DNA from: Actinomycetota bacterium
GTDB lineage: Bacteria; Actinomycetota; Geothermincolia; Fen-727; Anoxymicrobiaceae
Length of the DNA stretch: 64,000 nt
Assembly (NCBI GenBank): GCA_018831265.1
Contig: JAHJCO010000023.1
Span: 143,402-207,401, forward strand
Direction of reading: 5' to 3'
A model generated the notes under the pieces. That model saw only the letters and a list, made by a program, of their open reading frames with translations, made no database searches and was not told where the DNA came from. The translations under genes and the position numbers were made by a program. Each line of letters begins with the position of its first letter. Position 1 is the stretch's first letter. This document shows, piece after piece, positions 1-7,931 of this stretch.

Positions 1-389
1 CCCTGTACCAACATGATTCCTACGGGACCGCCGTTTCGATAGTGGTCGGCCTCGCGGGCGGTTTCCTGCTCCTGGCCGCCGGCCTGTTGATAGACGCACT
101 GACGGCGGGAGAAGACCTGGATGACGTGGAGGAGGTTCCCACGGGCATGGGGATGGGAGACGTCAAGCTCCTTTTCTTCACGGGGCTCGCCCTGGGCTAC
201 TTCAACTGGGCGCTGATAGTGGTCGAGCTGCTCGTGGCTTCGGTCCTGGGGCTCGTGGTTGGTTTACTCGTCATGGGGTTGAAACGCAAGGAGGCGATCC
301 CCTTCGGACCTTTTCTGGCGGCTGGGGCGGTTGTCGCTCTGTTCTGGGGGCAACAGCTCATAGACCTCGTGACAAAACTCTATAGGTAA
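1..389 (+). CDS. pilD: Prepilin peptidase PilD, C-terminal part (partial)
   Basis: The frame is open from the window edge to a TAA at 387-389, so the N-terminus lies outside. PilD (family A24) is an inner-membrane aspartic protease that removes class III leaders from prepilins and methylates the new N-terminus. Visible are a membrane segment, an Asp in the IDALTAG stretch that matches the first catalytic Asp region, and GMGMGDVKL, the GxGD motif with the second catalytic Asp. Hydrophobic helices follow to the end. The pilM operon lies just downstream and many prepilin-like substrates are encoded at 10.7-20.3 kb. What is missing is the cytoplasmic Cys-rich domain and the first helices. Confidence 0.9.
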   Translation, partial: LYQHDSYGTAVSIVVGLAGGFLLLAAGLLIDALTAGEDLDDVEEVPTGMGMGDVKLLFFTGLALGYFNWALIVVELLVASVLGLVVGLLVMGLKRKEAIPFGPFLAAGAVVALFWGQQLIDLVTKLYR

Positions 390-558
390 TCTATAGACCC
401 GCACCTGAATCTTGTTGAGAGAGTTCAGCCTTTCGCAGGGGTTTTTTGTATTCGATACCGACCTCCAGACCTCCTTCAAATTGGCCGAAACATGGGGAAT
501 ATTTAGGTATTTGAGAAATACTGCTAAAGAATGTTATTAATGTTGACGAATGAGGATA

Positions 559-588
559 TTGACAACAAGATTGGAGATGGTTCATAAT
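559..588 (+). promoter_or_regulatory. Sigma-70-type promoter for the pilus operon
   Basis: A perfect TTGACA (559-564) and CATAAT (583-588) are separated by 18 nt. They sit in a markedly AT-rich island (about 470-660) between the pilD end and the small helix-turn-helix gene, whose start is about 85 nt further on. This is the best promoter match I saw in the window. I see no other gene between 390 and 675. Confidence 0.6.
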
Positions 589-675
589 TTGATTCTCACG
601 TTAAGATAGAAAGTACTTGTCTTAACGAGTGCATAAGATTTACTGTTTAAGCCTCTTTGACGAAAGTGAGCGGAA

Positions 676-846
676 GTGAGCAGCAAGTTACTTACGGTCA
701 ACGAAGTTGCGAAGATCCTCAGGGTCTCCAACATGACCGTGTACCGGCTCGTCAAGAGCAAGCAGCTTCCTGCGATCCGAGTAGGCAAGAACTACAGGAT
801 CAAGGAGACCGACGTAGACCGGTACCTGAATCGTGGTTCCGAATAA
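676..846 (+). CDS. Small excisionase/MerR-type helix-turn-helix protein
   Basis: A 56-codon frame starts at GTG 676 and ends TAA 844-846; a longer overlapping frame here is spurious. The product reads as one compact DNA-binding domain: LLTVNEVAKILRVSNMTVYR is a winged helix-turn-helix of the HTH_17/BldC kind, followed by the basic wing (KNYRIKETDVDRYL). It sits directly upstream of pilM and downstream of a strong promoter, so it is probably cotranscribed and may regulate the pilus genes; that role is inference. The upstream AGCGGAAG is only a weak ribosome site. Excisionase-like proteins share this fold, but there is no phage or integrase gene nearby. Confidence 0.82.
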   Translation: MSSKLLTVNEVAKILRVSNMTVYRLVKSKQLPAIRVGKNYRIKETDVDRYLNRGSE

Positions 847-895
847 CCGGCTCCGCCCGATCGTGCTGGTGAGGTTGACTACAGGGGTGAGCTGA

Positions 896-1960
896 TTGGC
901 TAAAGCTGGAGTGGCGATAGGCCTGGACATCAGTACGGGGTCTATCAAGGTCGCGGAGGTGAACGTCGGCCGCAGGGAGCCGATCCTTTCGAACCTGGCC
1001 ATCATCATGCTGCCCGACGGCGTTGTGCGCGAAGGTGAGGTCGACGACGCCGCGACGCTCGCAAGCTACCTGAAAGAGCTCTGGAAGCAGAACCGCATCA
1101 GCCGCCGTAAGGTGATCCTGGGCGTATCGAACCAGAAGGTGATCGTCAGGCCCATGGACCTCCCCTACATGCCCGAGGACGAACTGGCCTCCGCGGTCAA
1201 GTACCAGGTCCAGGAGTTCATCCCCATCCCCATCGACGACGCAATCGTCGACTACGAGGTGGTCGACGAGTACATGACGGGCGAGGAGGAGCGCATGCAG
1301 ACCGTGCTCCTCGCCGCCGCGCATCGCGAGATGATCCAGTCATTCCTCGACGCGGTGCTCCAGGCCGGGCTGTCACCCGTCGCCATCGAGCTCAAGGCCT
1401 TCGCCATGGTCCGCTCGCTGGTCAAGAAGGAGTACCAGTTCCTCGAGGAGGAGGGCGGCGAGGCCCCCGGCAGCGTCTGCCTCATCAACATCGGCGCGGG
1501 TATCTGCAACATCTGCGTGGTCAAGGAGGGAACGCCCCGTTTCGTGAGAATGCTCATGAGAGGTGGCGACTTCTTCACCAAGCTTCTGTGCGATCACCTG
1601 AACCTCTCACCCGTGGAGGCCGAGGAGATCAAGCGGGGGAGGAGCACGGACAACGACGCCAACGCGCTGCTGCAGCGCGAGATCCAGGCGTTCGTGGGCG
1701 AGATCAGGCGGTCCCTCGAGTACTACATTTCGCAGACCCAGGAGCGAGACCTGAACAAGGTGATCCTCTCGGGAAGCGGTTCCAAGATGATCAACCTGCC
1801 CCTGGAGCTGAACAGGGGCCTGAGGCTGCCCATCGAGATAGGGCACCCCCTGCAGAACGTACAGCTGGGCAAGCTGCCCTATACGCCGGAGGAGCTCGCC
1901 GAGCTGGAGGCGTCCATCGCGGTCAGTGTGGGCCTGGCCCTGAGGGACACGGAGGACTGA
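896..1960 (+). CDS. pilM: Type IV pilus assembly ATPase-like protein PilM
   Basis: PilM is a cytoplasmic actin-like protein that binds the N-terminal tail of PilN and links the pilus motor to the inner-membrane alignment complex. The 354-residue product shows the actin-fold phosphate-1 motif GLDISTGSIK (residues 9-18), a phosphate-2-like INIGAG, and an adenosine motif LSGSGSKMINL, in the usual order, plus the PilM-typical region KYQVQEFIPIP. The start is TTG, chosen because AGGGGTGA precedes it by 5 nt. One base separates its stop from the pilN start, so the two are probably coupled. Confidence 0.95.
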   Translation: MAKAGVAIGLDISTGSIKVAEVNVGRREPILSNLAIIMLPDGVVREGEVDDAATLASYLKELWKQNRISRRKVILGVSNQKVIVRPMDLPYMPEDELASAVKYQVQEFIPIPIDDAIVDYEVVDEYMTGEEERMQTVLLAAAHREMIQSFLDAVLQAGLSPVAIELKAFAMVRSLVKKEYQFLEEEGGEAPGSVCLINIGAGICNICVVKEGTPRFVRMLMRGGDFFTKLLCDHLNLSPVEAEEIKRGRSTDNDANALLQREIQAFVGEIRRSLEYYISQTQERDLNKVILSGSGSKMINLPLELNRGLRLPIEIGHPLQNVQLGKLPYTPEELAELEASIAVSVGLALRDTED

Positions 1961-1961
1961 C

Positions 1962-2723
1962 GTGACCAGGATCAACCTTCTCCCTCCAGAGAGAGTAAAG
2001 GAGCGACGCGGGGTTCCGTCCCAGCGCAACTACCTGTGGCTCTCGATCGTGCTCCCCTTGGTGGTCCTGCTGATAATGGGTTTCTGGTGGTTCTCGCTGG
2101 GCTCCCAGATCAATAACAAGAACGAGGCGCTGCAGAAGGCCGACCAGGATCTCAAGGACGTGCAGGCGCAGGTGCAGTCCCTGCAGAAGTACGCGACGAG
2201 GGCGCAGGAGATCGCCACGACCCAGGACACGGTGCTGGCTGCGCTGGGCGGCCGCGTCTACTGGGCGAGGATCCTGAACAACATCGCCATCTTCTGCCCC
2301 ACGAATATCTGGCTGGTGGCGCTCAACGGCACCAGCGCGGCTGGCACCTCGGGCTCGGTGACCTTCGACGGTTACGCCCTGCAGTGTCCCAACAGGGACC
2401 TGGCCGGGTTCTTCCCCGGCGAGCTGGACTATCACCCCGACTACAGGCCTATCGCGGGCTGGCTCGAGCGCATGGCGCAGATCGAGCAGTTCTCCAGGGT
2501 CTGGCTGGCCAGCGCGGAACCGTCGTTCATGATCAACGACGAGAACATCGAGGAGCCGGAGCCTTTCCCCCCGACGACTTTCACCGCCGGAGGGCAGTGG
2601 GTGATGCACTTTAACTCCAGCGCCCAGCTCAATATGGCCTCGGCGGCGATCGGGACGAAGGCGACGGCCGCCCCCGCTTCTCCCACTCCGCAACCCAGCG
2701 AAGGAGAGGGTGAGGCCGAGTGA
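1962..2723 (+). CDS. pilN: Type IV pilus inner-membrane protein PilN
   Basis: The product begins MTRINLLPPERVKERR; the INLLP sequence is the conserved PilM-binding tail of PilN. One transmembrane helix follows (about residues 26-46), then a coiled-coil region rich in Gln/Glu/Ala and a periplasmic domain with a Pro/Ser/Thr-rich end. PilN pairs with PilO in the alignment subcomplex. GTG start at 1962; the last 4 bases overlap pilO. At 253 residues it is longer than typical PilN (about 180-200) because of an insertion around residues 115-170 and the extended tail. Confidence 0.92.
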   Translation: MTRINLLPPERVKERRGVPSQRNYLWLSIVLPLVVLLIMGFWWFSLGSQINNKNEALQKADQDLKDVQAQVQSLQKYATRAQEIATTQDTVLAALGGRVYWARILNNIAIFCPTNIWLVALNGTSAAGTSGSVTFDGYALQCPNRDLAGFFPGELDYHPDYRPIAGWLERMAQIEQFSRVWLASAEPSFMINDENIEEPEPFPPTTFTAGGQWVMHFNSSAQLNMASAAIGTKATAAPASPTPQPSEGEGEAE

Positions 2724-3406
2724 GCATATTCAGGCGTCCGGCTATTGCGCTGCTGATCGGCCTCCTGCTCGCCATCGTGGTGGGCGCGCTCGGTTACTTC
2801 CTGCTGGTCGGGCCCCGGAAGGGGACCATCGACGACAAGCAGAAGGACATCGAGGCAAAGCAGCAGCAGATCGAGACCGAGAAGGGCAACCTGCGTCAAC
2901 TGCAGGATATCAAGAACCACGCGGCCGAGTACGAGGCCCAACTCGCGCAGCTGCAGGCCAAGATACCCAAGGAGCCGGACCTGCCTTCGCTGATCAGGAA
3001 CATCCAGGCGGCGGCGGACCCCGGCAGCGGCGCCGGTGTGCCCTGGCTGTCGTTCGCTCCCGGGGAGATAGCAGCGGGAGAGGGCGGGGCCTTCCAGCAG
3101 TTCACCTTCAGCATGAGGGCGGGCGGGTTCTACGACGAAATAGTGGACCTGATATACCGCATGGAGAGATTCGCCAGGGCAGTCGTAATAGACACCGTCA
3201 ACATAGTGCAGAGCGCGGGGTTCCTGCAGAGGACCTACGACCTGAACCTGGGCGTGGTCCAGATGGACCTCACGGCCAAGGCCTTCACCTTCGCCCCGGT
3301 AGCGCCGGGCGAGGGCGGAGCTGTGACGCCCACGACGCCTACTCCGGGCACCACGCCTTCGTCGACCGCTCCGCCGACGAGCACCGCTCCGGGCACGTCA
3401 CCATAG
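2720..3406 (+). CDS. pilO: Type IV pilus inner-membrane protein PilO
   Basis: A short cytoplasmic stretch is followed by a transmembrane helix (about 8-30), a long coiled coil (about 33-80, many K/E/Q) and a ferredoxin-like periplasmic domain, the standard PilO layout. The coiled coil ends in IPKEPDLPSLIRNIQ, a typical PilO hinge before the globular domain. A low-complexity Thr/Pro/Ser tail ends the protein. The GTG start overlaps the pilN stop (GTGA), indicating translational coupling and a PilN-PilO partnership. Confidence 0.92.
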   Translation: MSIFRRPAIALLIGLLLAIVVGALGYFLLVGPRKGTIDDKQKDIEAKQQQIETEKGNLRQLQDIKNHAAEYEAQLAQLQAKIPKEPDLPSLIRNIQAAADPGSGAGVPWLSFAPGEIAAGEGGAFQQFTFSMRAGGFYDEIVDLIYRMERFARAVVIDTVNIVQSAGFLQRTYDLNLGVVQMDLTAKAFTFAPVAPGEGGAVTPTTPTPGTTPSSTAPPTSTAPGTSP

Positions 3407-3432
3407 GATCCCGACGAGCCGAGAGGTAGAGT

Positions 3433-4056
3433 ATGGGTAGCCAGGTCAAGAAGATGAAGCCGAAGAAGAACGCGGAAGGCGAGGAGCGCAGGCTGGCGCT
3501 GATCGCCGGTGCGCTGGTCGTCTGCCTGGCCGTTGTGCTGGCGGTGTTCCTGCTGGTATCGGGTGGGGATTCCAAGAAGCCGATTAAGAGGCTCTCGGCG
3601 CAGACCAGCCCCGCGGGCTCCACCGCGCCGGGGGCGTCGGCCCCCACCACCGTCCCCAAGGTGGATATTTCGCAGGTCGAGGTCCCGCCCCTGTCGATAT
3701 ATCGCAGGCGTAACCCGTTCAGGCCGCTGGTGCAGGTCATCCACCAGGTCACCACGGCGACCGAGGTCACCGGGACCGCGGGAGCGGGGATCATCAGGGT
3801 GCCCGACGACATCGAGTGGGGCTCCGACGCGGGTAAGGTCGTCTCGACGGCCCTGACGTGTGAGGGCATCACCAAGCAGGGCGGCAAGGCGTTCGCCAGG
3901 ATACGCGTGGGCGATCAGGTCTTCGACCCCGTAGCCGTGGGCGACGTCTTCGCCCAGAACTACAAGCTGCTGTCGATAGGGAACGACTCCAGCGTTACCA
4001 TCCTGTACGGCGACGAGCGGGTGACCATCTTCGCCGGTCAGTCGATATACTGGTGA
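3433..4056 (+). CDS. PilP-like pilus assembly protein
   Basis: The 207-residue product has a basic cytoplasmic N-terminus (KKMKPKKN), one membrane helix (about 23-45), a Ser/Pro/Thr-rich linker, then a small beta-rich domain starting near RRNPFRPLVQ. The NPF-type motif before a beta domain is seen in PilP-like pilus lipoproteins that connect PilNO to the secretin; here the anchor is a helix rather than a lipobox. As the fourth gene after pilMNO it most likely completes the alignment complex. Without an outer-membrane secretin gene in view, I would not assume a Gram-negative architecture. Confidence 0.7.
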   Translation: MGSQVKKMKPKKNAEGEERRLALIAGALVVCLAVVLAVFLLVSGGDSKKPIKRLSAQTSPAGSTAPGASAPTTVPKVDISQVEVPPLSIYRRRNPFRPLVQVIHQVTTATEVTGTAGAGIIRVPDDIEWGSDAGKVVSTALTCEGITKQGGKAFARIRVGDQVFDPVAVGDVFAQNYKLLSIGNDSSVTILYGDERVTIFAGQSIYW

Positions 4057-4117
4057 GGTGGTGGCCCGGGCTTGACCGAGGGGGCCGGTGAGGAGCCGGC
4101 CGTAAATACAGACTGGG

Positions 4118-4145
4118 CGGCGCCACCGACAGGGCGCCGTTTCTT
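4118..4145 (+). terminator. Rho-independent terminator after the pilus operon
   Basis: A perfect 7-bp stem CGGCGCC / GGCGCCG (4118-4124 and 4133-4139) with an 8-nt loop is followed by TTTCTT. A second hairpin, GGCCGG / CCGGCC at 4083-4102, lies just upstream. Together they plausibly end the pilM-pilP transcript. Confidence 0.7.
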
Positions 4146-4184
4146 ATTTGGGAGAAGTGGTTGATCAACCCATGGACGAGCTGT

Positions 4185-4354
4185 GGGGTCGGACGTTTGC
4201 AGTGCCGTTGGAGCACGCCGATTCATACAACCGGGGGGTCAGACGTTTGCAGTGCTGTTGGAGTACGTTGATCTCGATAAGGATATGACGCAATGAAAAC
4301 GTCTGACGCCCCTCTATTCTTGAAAATGAACGCAATGAAAACGTCCGACGCCGC
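4185..4354 (+). repeat. Nested inverted repeat (family F5-like) upstream of aroC
   Basis: Two direct copies of GGGGTCRGACGTTTGCAGTG (4185, 4235) are mirrored by two inverted copies containing GCAATGAAAACGTCYGACGC (4289, 4332). The variable base covaries: the outer pair reads TCGGACG with CGTCCGA and the inner pair TCAGACG with CGTCTGA, so both nested stems stay fully paired. The unit resembles the terminal repeats of the element at 48811-48984. It fills the pilP-aroC gap; I see no gene here. Confidence 0.75.
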
Positions 4355-4387
4355 TCTGTGTTTGGGAGTACGACGGGGGAGATGCTG

Positions 4388-5569
4388 ATGGCGCTTCGCC
4401 TTACCACCGCCGGGGAATCACACGGGCCGGCCCTGGTGGCCGTGCTCGAGGGCGTGCCGGCCGGACTGGAGCTGACCGCGGAGTACATCGACCGGCAGCT
4501 CGCCAGGCGGCGGCGCGGCTACGGCCGCGGCGGGAGGATGGATATCGAAGATGACGCGGTGAGGATGCTGGCCGGGGTAAGGCTGGGTCGAACCCTGGGT
4601 ACCCCGGTGGCCCTGCTCGTGGAGAACCGCGATCACGCCAACTGGGTGGAGTCCATGTCCCCCGGGAAGCGCCAGGGACCACCTCCCCGGGCGGAAACCC
4701 GCCCCCGCCCGGGACACGGGGACCTGGCCGGCATGCTGAAGTGGGGGACCCACGACGCGCGGGACGTGCTGGAAAGGGCGAGCGCACGGGAGACGGCGGC
4801 CCGCTGCGCGGCCGGTGCGGTCGCGGCGAGGCTGCTCGAGGAGGTAGGTATAACGGTCGCAAGCGCGGTGGTCGGGGTGGGGCGGGTGACCGCCCCGTTC
4901 TTCGAGTCGGGTGGCTACGAGGATTTCGCGGGCGACGAGGACGACCCGTTGCGCTGCCGCGATGCGGAGGCATCGGCGCGGATGCGTGCTTCTATCGATG
5001 CCGCACGCGAGGCGGGCGACAGCCTGGGTGGTTTGTTCGAGGTGGCCGTTTTCGGTGTCCCGCCCGGACTGGGGACCTGCGCGCGGGCGGAAGGCCGGCT
5101 GGACGCGAGGCTGTTCGGGGCGTTGGGCTCGATCCCCGCGATCAAGGGAGTCGAGGCGGGAGCAGGGTTCGCGCTGGCCGGGTCGGCAGGCTCCGAGGCG
5201 CACGACGAGATAACCCGCGACCGCGAGAAGGGTCTTGGTCGCGGGTCAAACCGCGCCGGGGGCCTGGAGGCCGGGATGACCAACGGGGAGGTGCTGTTGC
5301 TCCGGGCGGCGATGAAGCCGATACCTTCGCTGGCTTCCCCGCTGGCCACGGTGGACCTGGAGACCCTCGAGCCCGCGGTAGCCTTCAAGGAGAGGGCGGA
5401 CGTCTGCGCGGTCCCGGCCGCCGCGGTGGTCGCCGAAGCCGTGGTCGCCCTGGTACTTGCAGACGCCCTGATGGAGAAGTTCGGCGGTGACACCGTCGAC
5501 GACCTGAAGGCGGGCCTGGCCTCTTACCTGGACAGGATAGGTGACCTGTGGCGCCCCCGCGCGCGTTGA
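4388..5569 (+). CDS. aroC: Chorismate synthase
   Basis: AroC converts 5-enolpyruvylshikimate-3-phosphate to chorismate using reduced FMN, the last shikimate step. The product opens with MALRLTTAGESHGPALVAV, the family signature, and carries the C-terminal SNRAGGLEAGMTNGE stretch of the active site, in the actinobacterial variant. Length (393 residues) is normal. I chose ATG 4388 because GGGGGAG lies 6 nt upstream; longer in-frame starts add residues before the conserved N-terminus. First gene of an aroC-aroK-aroB-aroQ operon; the end overlaps aroK by 22 bases. Confidence 0.95.
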   Translation: MALRLTTAGESHGPALVAVLEGVPAGLELTAEYIDRQLARRRRGYGRGGRMDIEDDAVRMLAGVRLGRTLGTPVALLVENRDHANWVESMSPGKRQGPPPRAETRPRPGHGDLAGMLKWGTHDARDVLERASARETAARCAAGAVAARLLEEVGITVASAVVGVGRVTAPFFESGGYEDFAGDEDDPLRCRDAEASARMRASIDAAREAGDSLGGLFEVAVFGVPPGLGTCARAEGRLDARLFGALGSIPAIKGVEAGAGFALAGSAGSEAHDEITRDREKGLGRGSNRAGGLEAGMTNGEVLLLRAAMKPIPSLASPLATVDLETLEPAVAFKERADVCAVPAAAVVAEAVVALVLADALMEKFGGDTVDDLKAGLASYLDRIGDLWRPRAR

Positions 5570-6096
5570 GACCCAACATAGTCCTGGCGGGCTTCATGGC
5601 CGCGGGGAAGACAACGGTGGGCGGGCTGCTCAGCGGGCTGACGGGGATGCCGCTTGAGGACACCGACGAGGCCGTGGAGCGCCGGGCGGGCGCGACTGTG
5701 GCCGAGGTCTTCGCCTCGAGGGGGGAAGGGACCTTCAGGCGGCTGGAGGCCGAGGAGATAAGGCGCGCCGCGGTGCCGCACGGCGCGATACTCGCCGTCG
5801 GCGGGGGAGCCGTGGTGGACCCGGCCAACGTGGAGGCGCTGCGGGCGGGCGGCACTATCTACCTCCTCCAGGTCGATGCCGCCGAGGCGATGCGCCGCGC
5901 CGGAGGGGGAGGTTCCAGGCCGCTGCTGGTGGGGGACGCCCCCGCCGTTGAAGACCTGTACAGCTCCCGTGAGGCGGCGTACCGGGACGCGGCCGACGTG
6001 GTCGTGCCCACGGAGGGAAGGAGCCCGGAGCAGGTGGCTGAACATATACTCATGGACTTCGCTCGCAGGCACGCCGGGGAGCGGCATGAAGACTGA
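5548..6096 (+). CDS. aroK: Shikimate kinase
   Basis: Phosphorylates shikimate at O3 with ATP. The 182-residue product has a Walker A loop GFMAAGKTT (about 15-23), the shikimate-binding DTDE motif, the GGGA Walker B-like motif and a lid Arg in GSRPLL. GTG start at 5548 overlaps the aroC stop, and its own end overlaps aroB by 11 bases, so the operon is tightly coupled. Confidence 0.94.
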   Translation: MAPPRALRPNIVLAGFMAAGKTTVGGLLSGLTGMPLEDTDEAVERRAGATVAEVFASRGEGTFRRLEAEEIRRAAVPHGAILAVGGGAVVDPANVEALRAGGTIYLLQVDAAEAMRRAGGGGSRPLLVGDAPAVEDLYSSREAAYRDAADVVVPTEGRSPEQVAEHILMDFARRHAGERHED

Positions 6097-7183
6097 GCTG
6101 GTGCGGGTGGACCTCGGCGAGCGCGGCTACGACGTCCTGGTATGGACCGGGCTGCTGGACCGCCTCGACGAGGTGCTCGACGCGGGACGCTGGGCGCGCG
6201 CGCTGGTGGTGAGCGACCTCGAGGTGGACTCACTGTACGGCGCCCGTGTCCTTGCGGGGCTCGAGAGGCTGGGGGTCGAAGCCGAGCTGTTCGCGGTCGA
6301 GCCGGGCGAGGGCTCAAAGAGCCTGGAGGAGCTGGGCAGGCTCCTCGACGGGATGGCCGGATTCCGACTTGCCCGGTCGGACATGGTGCTTGCCCTGGGG
6401 GGCGGCGTGGTCGGAGACCTCGCCGGATTCGCGGCCTCTACGTTCAAGCGGGGCCTGGACCTGGTCCAGGCGCCCACCACCCTCATGTCGCAGGTGGACT
6501 CCGCGATCGGCGGCAAGACGGCGGTGAACCTCGCCTCCGGTAAGAACCTGGCCGGCACCTTCCACCAGCCGGTGAAGGTCGTCTGCGACGTGGTTGCGCT
6601 CTCGACGCTGCCCGCCCGCGAGCTGGCGGGGGGTCTCGCCGAGGTGGCCAAGTATTCCTTCATCGATCCGGAGATCGAGCTCGATGAGGAGACGGTCGCC
6701 GCGCTTCAGGCGCTGGAGCCGGACGACCTGGTTTCAACAGTGGCCTCGTGCGCGCGGGTGAAGGCGCGCATGGTGGCTGAGGACGAGCTGGACCGCGGCG
6801 GCGTCCGCGCCGTGCTCAACTACGGGCACACCCTCGGCCACGCGCTGGAGACGGCCACCGGCTACGGTGGTGAGTACACGCACGGAGAGGCGGTGTCGGT
6901 GGGCATGGTATTCGCGGCCATGGTGGCCGAGCGGCTGGGGCTGAGCGAAGTGGGACTGGCCGCGAGGCACCATCGCTCGCTGGCCCGCTTCGGACTGCCG
7001 GTGGCGCCCCTCGAGCCGCGCCCGCCGTTCGAGGAGCTCCTGGAGATAATGCTCCAGGACAAGAAGAGCGCCGGGGACCTGACCATGGTGCTGCTGGAGG
7101 AGGAGGGTTCGCCTTCCCTCCACCGGTGTCTCGACCCTGAGATCCTGCGCGACTGCTACGGGCGGATGGGAGAGGGAGAGTGA
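6086..7183 (+). CDS. aroB: 3-dehydroquinate synthase
   Basis: AroB cyclises DAHP to 3-dehydroquinate using NAD and a divalent metal. The 365-residue product contains the nucleotide-binding ALGGGVVGDLAGF, the substrate region PTTLMSQVDSAIGGKTAVN, and metal ligands in GLAEVAKY, NYGHTLGHALE and HGEAVSVGM. The true start is ATG 6086, preceded by GGGGAG at good spacing; the longer frame beginning in aroK is an artefact. Its TGA overlaps the aroQ ATG by one base. Confidence 0.95.
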   Translation: MKTELVRVDLGERGYDVLVWTGLLDRLDEVLDAGRWARALVVSDLEVDSLYGARVLAGLERLGVEAELFAVEPGEGSKSLEELGRLLDGMAGFRLARSDMVLALGGGVVGDLAGFAASTFKRGLDLVQAPTTLMSQVDSAIGGKTAVNLASGKNLAGTFHQPVKVVCDVVALSTLPARELAGGLAEVAKYSFIDPEIELDEETVAALQALEPDDLVSTVASCARVKARMVAEDELDRGGVRAVLNYGHTLGHALETATGYGGEYTHGEAVSVGMVFAAMVAERLGLSEVGLAARHHRSLARFGLPVAPLEPRPPFEELLEIMLQDKKSAGDLTMVLLEEEGSPSLHRCLDPEILRDCYGRMGEGE

Positions 7184-7623
7184 TGGAGAGGATACTGGTC
7201 CTCAACGGACCCAACCTGAACCTGCTGGGTGAGAGGGATCCCGGGCACTACGGGACCATGACACTGGCCGAGGTATGTGACGAGCTGCGCCTGAGCGCCG
7301 AGGCCCTCGGGGTGGAGGTGGAATGCTTCCAGAGCAACCACGAGGGGGAGCTCATCGACATCATCCACCGCGAGCGGAAGACCAGCGCGGGGCTCATCAT
7401 AAACCCGGGGGCGCTGACGCACTACAGCTACGCCATAAGGGACGCGATCGAGGCGGTCGGGCTGCCGGCGGTGGAGGTCCACCTGTCGGACATCGATTCA
7501 CGGGAGCCGTGGCGCAGGAACTCGGTCATCAGGGACGTGGTGGTGCTGACGGTGAGCGGCAAAGGCCCTTCCGGCTATCTGGAAGCCCTTGATGAACTGG
7601 TGCGATACATCAGGAGCCACTGA
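7183..7623 (+). CDS. aroQ: 3-dehydroquinate dehydratase, type II
   Basis: Dehydrates 3-dehydroquinate to 3-dehydroshikimate. The 146-residue product shows the type II pattern: ILVLNGPNLNLLGERDPGHYG with the catalytic Tyr, INPGALTHYS, and VEVHLSDI with the catalytic His. ATG 7183 overlaps the aroB stop (ATGA-type junction, GGGAGAG upstream). The stop codon TGA (7621-7623) is the first three bases of an F1 repeat, so the repeat probably set the present C-terminus. Confidence 0.94.
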   Translation: MERILVLNGPNLNLLGERDPGHYGTMTLAEVCDELRLSAEALGVEVECFQSNHEGELIDIIHRERKTSAGLIINPGALTHYSYAIRDAIEAVGLPAVEVHLSDIDSREPWRRNSVIRDVVVLTVSGKGPSGYLEALDELVRYIRSH

Positions 7624-7928
7624 AAGAAAACCTCAAACCATTTCCTTCATCCATGGCCCGCGAAAGAAAACCTCAGACCATTTCTTTCAACATGTGAAAA
7701 AACACCTCAGACCATTTCTTTCAACACGGCATGAAAGGAGTAGTTGATCGTCGAGTGAAAATTTTGGTCTGAGGTATTCTTTCAGGGTCAATCGCCAAGG
7801 ATCTTCTTGAAAAAACACCTCAGACCATTTCTTTCAACACGGCATGAAAGGAGTAGTTGATCGTCGAGTGAAAATTTTGGTGTGAGGTATTCTTTCAAGT
7901 GAAATTTTTGGTGTGAGGTATTCTTTCA
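7621..7928 (+). repeat. F1 palindromic repeat array 1 (seven copies)
   Basis: Seven 29-nt copies lie at 7621, 7661, 7695, 7756, 7808, 7869 and 7900. The consensus is TGAAAGAAA, core ACCTCAGACCA, then TTTCTTTCA; the ends form a 9-bp stem. Copies at 7756, 7869 and 7900 are in inverted orientation. A 90-bp block (7695-7784) is repeated at 7808-7897 with one mismatch. The segment after the first block (7785-7806) duplicates the last codons of the minus-strand gene that ends at 7932. The array lies between convergent genes; I see no gene in it. Confidence 0.9.
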
Positions 7929-7931
7929 GGG

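Noticed and set aside
7621..7928. CRISPR array
   Set aside because: Repeats occur in both orientations, spacers vary from 2 to 38 nt and include duplicated sequence, and no cas gene is present.
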